In this document: in pieces, positions 1 to 7,074 of the stretch
Layout of the letters: the number at the start of each line of letters is the position of its first letter
How positions within the stretch are numbered: the first letter of the stretch is position 1
Virus record (IMG/VR): IMGVR_UViG_3300028364_000026
Span: 1-64,000 of that record
DNA: 64,000 nucleotides
Origin: a virus
Reading direction: 5' to 3' (one strand)
Made by a program: the position numbers and the translations under genes
The notes under the pieces: model-generated
The model's database searches: none
What the model was told of the DNA's origin: nothing
What the model saw: only the letters and a program-made list of their open reading frames with translations

Positions 1-83
1 ATTAAAAATATCATCGCATAATTACCAATTGGTAAATGTAAGTACCACTTACCTACTAAGGCTTCTTCTAAAAATTTTTTCAT
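1..83 (-). CDS. Partial hypothetical protein, N-terminus only
   Basis: An ATG at 81-83 on the minus strand opens a frame that runs off the left edge without a stop; about 27 residues are visible, starting MKKFLEEAL. The start is supported by the promoter-like 9-mer ATATTTATA at 99-107, at the spacing seen before other genes here. The opening is short, basic-hydrophobic and followed by Glu, like the capsid-targeting peptides of T4 internal head proteins. Too little is visible to assign a function. Confidence 0.5.
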   Translation of the reverse strand, partial: MKKFLEEALVGKWYLHLPIGNYAMIFL

Positions 84-98
84 CTTACTTTAATTTAT

Positions 99-107
99 TA
101 TAAATAT
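99..107 (-). promoter_or_regulatory. Candidate late promoter motif ATATTTATA
   Basis: The 9-mer ATATTTATA reads on the minus strand 15 nt before the ATG of the edge gene. It matches copies upstream of many virion genes in the window. The role as a late -10 element is inferred. Confidence 0.5.
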
Positions 108-135
108 CTGGTATTATTTTTTTTTTTTAATTATT

Positions 136-657
136 TTATATCGCAAACCTAGTTATTCTTCGTATCCATATTGAGTTTAAATAAGTTTCTCCTGTATTAT
201 AAACAGTTATATGGTAAGCTGGAAAATTTATATCATTCTCAGCAGTTACAAAGGCTTCCATTCTATCACCAGGGCCTACTCCAACAGGAAATATGTCATA
301 AGCAAAGTTTAGTTCTGTAATAGCCGTACTTTCTGATGCACCGCCAACTATATAAGCTCTACTTCGCATATCGCCAGGACCTACTGGGTCTACTTTCATT
401 ACAAACTCTAAATCGTTACCAGTTTCATCCCAATTTATCGTTACATTCGCATCTGAAAAGACAGGTCTAGTGTCAACTGAATTTGAAATTTGGTAATAGA
501 AATTATCAACTGTTGCATTACCGCCACCCGATGGACCGCCTCCACCAGTTGAACTGATTACATTATTTACGATACTAATATTAGTACCTGCCGTTAACTG
601 GTCTTGTTTAGAACTTAAATCTACTTGACCAGCATTTATTTTTTTACTACTATTCAT
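136..657 (-). CDS. Tail-fibre-like protein (173 aa)
   Basis: Last gene of a minus-strand fibre operon. Its ATG overlaps the end of the upstream gene. Residues 12-45 hold a fibre-type motif, a KQDxLTAGTNI strand followed by NNVISSTGGGG and a Gly-rich linker. Almost the same motif occurs inside the large fibre gene at 901-2538. The rest is predicted beta-rich, with no cysteine and no membrane segment. This fits a small distal fibre or fibre-tip subunit. The C-terminal part is not recognised. The tail-fibre role rests on the motif and on position. Confidence 0.6.
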   Translation of the reverse strand: MNSSKKINAGQVDLSSKQDQLTAGTNISIVNNVISSTGGGGPSGGGNATVDNFYYQISNSVDTRPVFSDANVTINWDETGNDLEFVMKVDPVGPGDMRSRAYIVGGASESTAITELNFAYDIFPVGVGPGDRMEAFVTAENDINFPAYHITVYNTGETYLNSIWIRRITRFAI

Positions 658-904
658 TTCTTAGTTGTGTTTTACAAAGTTCAACATAATCGAAGTATTC
701 TTGAAATTCAACAGGTTTTGTTTCTTTTTGCCGTTGTATTGCCAGTTCGTCGTCTATGGAGTATCGCTTTCTGATTAGCGGTATTAGCTTGTGAATGGCT
801 TGAACGGTGTACGTATCTCCATCCTCGTTAAGGCTATAACTTTGAATGTCCCAATTCTCTAGTCCCGTTAAATCGGGCTGTCCGTTTAATTTATTTACTA
901 TCAT
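650..904 (-). CDS. Small hypothetical protein between fibre genes (84 aa)
   Basis: Its start overlaps the stop of the upstream large fibre gene as ATGA, and its end overlaps the next start, so the three are translationally coupled. The protein is short and charged, with a helical C-terminal half. Genes of this size wedged between fibre genes are often fibre chaperones or assembly factors, but I see no diagnostic motif, so that is only a suggestion from context. Confidence 0.5.
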   Translation of the reverse strand: MIVNKLNGQPDLTGLENWDIQSYSLNEDGDTYTVQAIHKLIPLIRKRYSIDDELAIQRQKETKPVEFQEYFDYVELCKTQLRNE

Positions 905-2538
905 AATTCTAAATTTGCTATTTTGTAAGATTGAATTCTACTAGCCGATGAAACGTTAGAAATTAAAGCTATTCGGTTGTAATCAGCTGGCGTTACAAAT
1001 GTTGAGTTAAACTGCGAAACATTAACATCAATTCTTAATGCTGGATTGTCAAGAGATTGGACGACTAAAGATGAATTACCGCTCCTTCCTCTATTACCAT
1101 ATTTAATCACAAAATTTAGTCTGCTTCCTAAAAAAGAATCTTGCATCCCTCCTCCTGCGTACATTGTTTGCTGTGAAATTGAACCAATTGTAGTTGAAAC
1201 TCCATTTATCACAACAAACAAGCTATAATCCGCGTTAAAAGGTAGTTCAGTAAAAACGCTCCCTACACCTAGTGATTCAGATTTTGAAAATCTCCCAAAA
1301 GCAATATAATTGTTATCATCTTTAACTAGAGCAATTCCTGTCATTTGTCCACCCAGCGTGCTCCGTGACATACTGAATTCTATACCTATGTTTTTTGTAT
1401 TTGGAATAGTAAATATTGCAGAAGTTTCTATAAAGCCGTTATTCCCTGAAAAATTTTTATTCAAAATTTCTCCTCTATCTGCACCCCTCCATAAAGAATA
1501 AGTTTGACCGCTATCATTTACATTGATTGGATTTTCATTTGGTCTATCAAAACTATCCCAAGCTATTAGCTGCTTATTATCAAAAAATTTACTATCGGGT
1601 GCTTTTTGATAAATTGCTAAATTACGCATAAACTCCACCTCTGGAATACTCAAAAACTCGGCTCCATTTCCTCTCAAAATATTTCCTGCTGTTGGTATAT
1701 TCAATTCTGCATTAATAAGTGCATCAACTTCTGCCTTTGTATAACTAGGCGTAACACCACCAATATTTAATGCATAAATTACTACAATGAAGTCATCCTC
1801 GGTTAATGGGTCTAAAATCGTAAAGCCGTTAGTTCCATTTAAACTATATTGAGAATTTGATAGAGTAACTCCTTGTACAACTATAGCATATACTTGTGAG
1901 TAATTGCTGTTTAAAGTAAACGATTGTGAGTTTGTAAAATTGAATTCTTGTCTTAGTAATGAAACACCACTACCACCTCCACCAGTTGCACTGATTACAT
2001 CATTTGTGATATCTATCCCTGAACCAGCAGTTAATGTTTGAATATCATTAACCATTGCATAAGTACCAGATTTATTAGGTTTGGTGTGAATGTATGTAGC
2101 AGTTTGAGTAGGTGGTTCATTAATAACATTAATTGTGCTTATAAATCCATCATCCACTCTAATACTCTCTATCTTATCTGCAAATAAACTTACTGCATTA
2201 TCTGTATTTAAGTTAACAATTCCCATAGTATCTTTTGAGATAAAACCAATACTAGTTGAATCTGCTACTACGATTGGATTTGTTGTAGTGTTACCTATAT
2301 CAGTTACTTGTTGTAAGGTTGGGACACTAATAGTTAGTAATGAACCATCAGCCATTAAACTCTGATTAGACGTACCATTTGGGACCTTAAACATATCTGC
2401 GGTAAGTGGTCCGTAAACAGTTGTGTTGCTGTCTGAATTTACATTAAATAATGACCCTTGACTTCCTTGTATATCTAATATTATACCACCAGAACCAGTG
2501 ATAATTAGACCTTTTTTTATTTTAAATTCGTTTGCCAT
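901..2538 (-). CDS. Large tail-fibre protein (545 aa)
   Basis: The N-terminus (MANEFKIKKGLIITGSGG) is typical of phage fibres that begin with a short beta repeat. Residues 100-185 carry fibre-like strands and a LTAGSGIDIT/VISATGGGG block shared with the gene at 136-657. The next part has an LNSNYSQVYAIVVQGVTLSNSQY-type strand often seen in fibre and baseplate adhesins. The C-terminal 250 residues look like a lectin-type beta-sandwich, with regular alternation of aromatic and polar residues, and may bind the receptor. It is the first large gene after a variant late-promoter motif at 2585-2593. Fibre role is firm; the binding domain is inferred. Confidence 0.75.
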   Translation of the reverse strand: MANEFKIKKGLIITGSGGIILDIQGSQGSLFNVNSDSNTTVYGPLTADMFKVPNGTSNQSLMADGSLLTISVPTLQQVTDIGNTTTNPIVVADSTSIGFISKDTMGIVNLNTDNAVSLFADKIESIRVDDGFISTINVINEPPTQTATYIHTKPNKSGTYAMVNDIQTLTAGSGIDITNDVISATGGGGSGVSLLRQEFNFTNSQSFTLNSNYSQVYAIVVQGVTLSNSQYSLNGTNGFTILDPLTEDDFIVVIYALNIGGVTPSYTKAEVDALINAELNIPTAGNILRGNGAEFLSIPEVEFMRNLAIYQKAPDSKFFDNKQLIAWDSFDRPNENPINVNDSGQTYSLWRGADRGEILNKNFSGNNGFIETSAIFTIPNTKNIGIEFSMSRSTLGGQMTGIALVKDDNNYIAFGRFSKSESLGVGSVFTELPFNADYSLFVVINGVSTTIGSISQQTMYAGGGMQDSFLGSRLNFVIKYGNRGRSGNSSLVVQSLDNPALRIDVNVSQFNSTFVTPADYNRIALISNVSSASRIQSYKIANLEL

Positions 2539-2659
2539 TTTATAGTCCTTTTTTCATTTTCCAAAAGGTTATTTGGTTATTTATTATAAATAGTTAAATA
2601 ATTAGAATCAACTAAATTTAGTATAAGTTTATAATAAATTAGAACACATAATTATATCT

Positions 2660-3265
2660 TTATATTGCTCTAACTAAAGTCTTAATTTCCCAATTATTAG
2701 ATAGTGTTGTTGCCAATAATCTTATATTACCTGAAATTATATTTACTATCAATTCTACATCAGAAGTATTACCTAAATCGTTTGTTGATGTTTCTACATA
2801 TTCTACACTTGAACCATCATGCACCGCATAAACAGTTCCAGCTCTTACATTCGTACCTTTCTTAATAACAAAATCAAAAAAAACTGCCGTGTAAAGAGAT
2901 ATTGAAACTAATGCAATAATTTCAGTCCCAATACCAACATCCAAATTTTCTTGATTAGATAGATTTACTGAATTTATTAACACATCTCCTTTTACATCAA
3001 GAGTTGCATCTGGTAATAGGGTATTTATTCCTATTTTATTCTCATTTTCTGTAATAATACTATTAGTGATAGTATTGGTATCACTAAATTTTGGTATTTG
3101 ATTTGTTGTACCAGAAAGACCTCCAATTCCTCCAATATCAGATAACATTTCAGCCCCAGTTCTAGTTTTAACTACACCACCATCAGATACTAATATTTTA
3201 TCAGTATTTGTAGTAGCGGGGTTTAAAGCCTCTAATTGTATTTCACTCTTAAATTTTTGAGACAT
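2660..3265 (-). CDS. Fibre-like structural protein (201 aa)
   Basis: Starts MSQKFKSEIQLEAL. Residues 50-95 contain LSGTTNQIPKFSDTNTITNS followed by GINTLLPDATLDVKG. The G(I)xT-xxP-x-ATLDVxG motif is widespread in phage and bacterial surface fibres. The second half is beta-rich and unrecognised. It lies between two other fibre genes on the same strand, so it is probably a further fibre segment or short fibre. No catalytic motif is visible. Confidence 0.65.
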   Translation of the reverse strand: MSQKFKSEIQLEALNPATTNTDKILVSDGGVVKTRTGAEMLSDIGGIGGLSGTTNQIPKFSDTNTITNSIITENENKIGINTLLPDATLDVKGDVLINSVNLSNQENLDVGIGTEIIALVSISLYTAVFFDFVIKKGTNVRAGTVYAVHDGSSVEYVETSTNDLGNTSDVELIVNIISGNIRLLATTLSNNWEIKTLVRAI

Positions 3266-3280
3266 ATCTGTTTTAAATTA

Positions 3281-4663
3281 TTACCCTATTTTATTAACCA
3301 AAACTCTAATAGAGTTAGTTGGCGTATTTCCAAATGAAACAGTTACTGTACCAGTACTGGTTCTAACTACATCCGCATAAACTGTCTCATTAGTTACTAT
3401 ATCAAACAATTGGACAATAACATCTCTAGTTGACAATCCATGCGTTATTGTGGATGTACCAGTTATTGTTGTAGCATAGCTAGATACAACCACAGCAGGT
3501 AAAGTTACGGTTTTTGTGTTAACTGCCGTAATGTGACCTTCTGGTGTAGTAGTTATCGAATCAATTGCCGTGAATGTACCTCCAGCGGATGGTGACACAT
3601 TATTAGTCGGATTCGTTCTTGCTATGGTAGCATGGTTAATAGTTACCGTACTATCTCCAGCTTGGTTTGCTGTAAATGAACCCCCACCAGCTAAAGCTGT
3701 ACCAGCTGACACGTTTAATGCACCATTACCAATATTACTTGTTAAGGCAACCGTTCCACTAGCATCTGGTAAAATAATTGTTCTGTCAGCAGTAACTGTT
3801 GTGGCTAATAACGTGATTTCATTTTCATCAGCCACATCACCCTCAAACACCACACCGTTTGCAGTAGAAACTATTTCCACATTATTTGTTGTGGTTGTTC
3901 CAATAACTTGTAAGTTACCAGTAACAACTAAGTTATTAGGTATCCCAATAGTTATCACACCAGCAGCATGAGTTACTTCAATTTCATTTGTAGTACCAAC
4001 TATACTAACTGAATCAGTAGTCGCATTTGCACCAATTAAATTTAATGCACTACCACCAGAAACTAAAGTGTTAGTTAAATCATAAATTGTGTCAGTATTT
4101 AGTGACGTTATAGTTATAGTATCGGTAGTGGCGTTAGTTGTAATAGTTACATTACCACCAGAAACAAAGGTTAAGGTATCGTTGTTATTATCTGCAATAA
4201 TATTGCTTTGACCAGCAACAGCTATATTTTTAAATATATTTTGAGAAGAACCTAAATCAGAGTTAGTAATAATAGGGTTAGTTGCCGTACCAGTTACTGA
4301 TATTCCAACACCTTGAGTAATGCTTCTTACATTATCTAACGCTTCTATATAATCAAACAATAAATCAGCTGTTACAAGACCAGTACCACCATTAGCTACT
4401 ACTGTAGCGATATCTAATGACATCGTTACATCACCTGTGGTACCATTTGTTATAATTAACCTTGATTCTGTCGTACTTATTCTAGTTATATCCCCAACTG
4501 GGACCCAACTTGTTCCATTATATAAATAAATTAATTTTAAGTTCTCACCACTATTATAGTAAATTTGACCTTCAACTGGTGTTAATGGTGGTGTACCTAA
4601 AGGTTGGATTACCGCATTCTGTAATTGATTCTTACTTAAATCGATATTAGTTAAAAAAATCAT
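3281..4663 (-). CDS. Fibre protein with Thr/Asn-rich beta repeats (460 aa)
   Basis: The first 60 residues (INLSKNQLQNAVIQPL-like start, then GQIYYNS and LYLYNGTSWVPVG) are a common N-terminal module of phage fibres. The body is made of short strands rich in Thr, Asn, Gly and Val, such as GTATNPIITNS and ATTDTITITS, typical of a trimeric beta-helix shaft. The last 70 residues (STITHGLSTRDVIVQLFD and onward) resemble a small C-terminal domain found at the ends of other phage structural proteins. It precedes the fibre gene at 2660-3265 on the same strand. Confidence 0.7.
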   Translation of the reverse strand: MIFLTNIDLSKNQLQNAVIQPLGTPPLTPVEGQIYYNSGENLKLIYLYNGTSWVPVGDITRISTTESRLIITNGTTGDVTMSLDIATVVANGGTGLVTADLLFDYIEALDNVRSITQGVGISVTGTATNPIITNSDLGSSQNIFKNIAVAGQSNIIADNNNDTLTFVSGGNVTITTNATTDTITITSLNTDTIYDLTNTLVSGGSALNLIGANATTDSVSIVGTTNEIEVTHAAGVITIGIPNNLVVTGNLQVIGTTTTNNVEIVSTANGVVFEGDVADENEITLLATTVTADRTIILPDASGTVALTSNIGNGALNVSAGTALAGGGSFTANQAGDSTVTINHATIARTNPTNNVSPSAGGTFTAIDSITTTPEGHITAVNTKTVTLPAVVVSSYATTITGTSTITHGLSTRDVIVQLFDIVTNETVYADVVRTSTGTVTVSFGNTPTNSIRVLVNKIG

Positions 4664-4694
4664 TATTTTTTATTTTTATTAGTATTATTATTAT

Positions 4695-5300
4695 TTAATT
4701 AAAAAACGCTTTTCCCGAAAAAGTTGCATTAAAACTTAATGTTATTAAATTTAAATCTACATAATTAATTTCACCAATTACAACATTATTCCCTGAATCT
4801 ACTACAATAACAGAAGGATATTTACCAAGATTATGTGTTATCTCCCAAACAGTTTGTGCTACATTTTGTGTGTGAACATAATTTTTATCGTTCACCAAGT
4901 CTTCTGAAGTGATAAAAGGTGTTTGACCATCAGAACCATCATTAATTAACTGTGATGTATTCTTAATTTCTTCATTATCCTCAAATAATAACTTTAATTC
5001 TGATATCGTAACTAAAGACAATAAACCACCGACAAAATCTTTTAAAATCCAAACTTGTTTATTATCACCTTCAACTATTTCAAAGTAGTAGTTTTCAAAT
5101 TCCTCAATTATTAACTCTGGGTTAGTCTGATTTAAAAAGAACAATAAGACTTCAGGTGTAACCTCACTAAGGTTATTCAATCCCAAATCAACCAAATCAT
5201 ATGTTAATACTTTATTATTTGATAAAAAAGTATTTTCACCATCATCTTTTTGGATTATAAAGGTTTGATTTATATCAGAAGTGTTAAAAAAATATCCCAT
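4695..5300 (-). CDS. Virion protein with C-terminal adhesin-like domain (201 aa)
   Basis: Starts with ATG overlapping the stop of the upstream gene (TAATG). The last 65 residues follow a pattern common in phage tail proteins: YVHTQNVAQTVWEITHNLG, then a PSVIVVDSGNNVVIG strand, and an end in FNATFSGKAFFN. This small beta domain is often repeated in fibre and baseplate proteins. The N-terminal 120 residues are acidic and unrecognised. Probably a baseplate-to-fibre connector or a short fibre. Confidence 0.6.
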   Translation of the reverse strand: MGYFFNTSDINQTFIIQKDDGENTFLSNNKVLTYDLVDLGLNNLSEVTPEVLLFFLNQTNPELIIEEFENYYFEIVEGDNKQVWILKDFVGGLLSLVTISELKLLFEDNEEIKNTSQLINDGSDGQTPFITSEDLVNDKNYVHTQNVAQTVWEITHNLGKYPSVIVVDSGNNVVIGEINYVDLNLITLSFNATFSGKAFFN

Positions 5301-6367
5301 TATTTTGTGCTACCAATTATTTTAAATGCCCCAAGTAAATTATGGTTTATTTTATTTATTTTTATTTTTATAGTGTCATTAACTTTAAATACTAACGGTG
5401 TTGTGATAATGGTTCCAAAAAATACTTGAATATCGTTAACTGTTACAGTAAAATCTTTAATGTTTTCTAAATTAGTTACCTTTGTAAACACCGCACCATA
5501 CTCTGTAATGAATCTAAAATTTAACCTTGTATTTGGTTCAAAAACAAAAGCAAACCTAACCACGTTACCTCTTTTTGACGATTTTAAAACACCTAACCCT
5601 TCATTAAATTTTTCTTCGATTAATTCTGTTGTTAAAACACTTCTATTCAATGTTGGAACAACTTCAAAGTCTTCCTCATCTAATATATATCCCAATAATT
5701 TCATTTCGAACAACTGAACGTAAAATCTTCTATTCTCAAAGTCTTCAATATTACTTTCATCACCAATTGATTCTAACACTAAAGGCATTGGGTGTCCGTT
5801 CACATTAATATACGATTGTTTAGATTGAAATTCTCTTTGTACTTTCCTATTAAACCTATTCAATTCTTTCATTTTTCCAGTAAAAATCCTAACCTCATAG
5901 GTTAAATCTACTGATGTTGGTTGTGGAATCTTATATAAATCAATACCATGTCTAACACCATCCCAAGTAGGAACCTTCATAAACGTATAGGTTCTACTAA
6001 CTGGAATATTCCATAAACCAGCTTGGTTTTGACCTTGCTGAATATCTGGTCTTCTAACAACAGTAATAAATGGCATCTTTATGTTCTTATACTTATCGGT
6101 AAAGGACCATGTCTTAGTAAATTCAGACCATCTTTGTATCGTTAAAAAAATCACTGGTACTTTTTCTCCTTCAACTGAGATAGACAAACCATTTGCATCG
6201 TCCATATATTCAATGAAGGATTCATCCATATCTTCTTCCAATACACCCTTGGGTAAATAAGCATCTTTATCGACAATATTTTCTAATATTTCTAGTCTTC
6301 TATCTGGACCTATTTTTTCATTTTTAATATTGATATTGGTCAAATATCCTTTAGGCATTGCACACAT
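5300..6367 (-). CDS. Conserved-looking virion protein (355 aa)
   Basis: Operon partner of the genes on either side. There are two possible starts, Met1 and Met4 (6358), and I cannot choose between them. The protein is soluble, with no membrane segment. It has a PFITVVRRPDIQQGQNQAGLWNIP stretch near residue 100 and a beta-rich C-terminal 100 residues. The region in between is alpha/beta. I do not recognise a family. Its place next to fibre genes suggests a tail, neck or baseplate role. Confidence 0.5.
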   Translation of the reverse strand: MCAMPKGYLTNINIKNEKIGPDRRLEILENIVDKDAYLPKGVLEEDMDESFIEYMDDANGLSISVEGEKVPVIFLTIQRWSEFTKTWSFTDKYKNIKMPFITVVRRPDIQQGQNQAGLWNIPVSRTYTFMKVPTWDGVRHGIDLYKIPQPTSVDLTYEVRIFTGKMKELNRFNRKVQREFQSKQSYINVNGHPMPLVLESIGDESNIEDFENRRFYVQLFEMKLLGYILDEEDFEVVPTLNRSVLTTELIEEKFNEGLGVLKSSKRGNVVRFAFVFEPNTRLNFRFITEYGAVFTKVTNLENIKDFTVTVNDIQVFFGTIITTPLVFKVNDTIKIKINKINHNLLGAFKIIGSTK

Positions 6368-6384
6368 AATATCTTAATTTTTTT

Positions 6385-6903
6385 TTAAACTCCTTGAAAC
6401 TCATTAGCATCAACACTAGCACAAAGAACTGTTCTGAACGCTCCTTTATAACCCATTATAGTATGCTTATTATCATAATTTTTAACGCCATCATTAACTA
6501 CACTGAAATATCTTATTTCAGTTTCAGTAACTGGATAGCCAATGTAATCACCATAGCTTAATGTTGTCTCTAGTTCTAATAATTGAGCTTCATAAATACC
6601 AAAAGTTAATCTTCCATCATCTAAATACCTAAGACTACCATTCTTACTATAAGTTTTATTCTCTGCTTCGGCTAACATTGGAACAACTTTAAGTTCTATT
6701 GGTGGGAAAAATCTAATACCATCCTTTGAAGCTTCACCATAAAGACTATCAAATTCACTCATTTGTCTATCTACTCGATATAAAATTAAGGTGAAATTTC
6801 CATCCCCTTCAGTAGCTTCCCTTCCCATTTCTATCTCAAAATTAAAATCTGTTTCACTGAACCACTTATTTACTCTAGTTATCGGGGTTATAGGTTTACT
6901 CAT
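6385..6903 (-). CDS. Hypothetical virion-associated protein (172 aa)
   Basis: First gene of the minus-strand block that ends at the window edge. A two-way promoter-like element lies 75 nt upstream. The sequence is soluble alpha/beta, with a VDRQMSEFDSLYGEA segment around residue 45 and a conserved-looking C-terminal part containing YKGAFRTVLC. It may be a neck or tail-completion protein, judging from the virion genes behind it, but I recognise no family. Confidence 0.5.
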   Translation of the reverse strand: MSKPITPITRVNKWFSETDFNFEIEMGREATEGDGNFTLILYRVDRQMSEFDSLYGEASKDGIRFFPPIELKVVPMLAEAENKTYSKNGSLRYLDDGRLTFGIYEAQLLELETTLSYGDYIGYPVTETEIRYFSVVNDGVKNYDNKHTIMGYKGAFRTVLCASVDANEFQGV

Positions 6904-6975
6904 ATTTACTTATTAATTTAAGGTTATTTATTATTCACATATAGTACTATTTACGAGAATATATGTTCGTTTAAT

Positions 6976-6989
6976 TATAAATATTTATA
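6976..6989. promoter_or_regulatory. Overlapping divergent late-promoter motifs
   Basis: ATATTTATA reads on the plus strand at 6981-6989 and on the minus strand at 6976-6984, sharing four bases. The copies face the helicase gene (plus) and the virion operon (minus). The 172-nt gap between these genes holds nothing else I can identify. Confidence 0.45.
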
Positions 6990-7074
6990 TTTTCATTAAT
7001 AATCAAAAACTATTGATTTTAATTAAAATATTTAGTATATTTAACTAAAATTATATAAAGTAAATAATTACACT

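Noticed and set aside
3570-3971. 133-codon plus-strand frame inside a fibre gene
   Set aside because: Antisense shadow of a repetitive fibre; no ribosome site and hydrophobic, unlike any neighbour.
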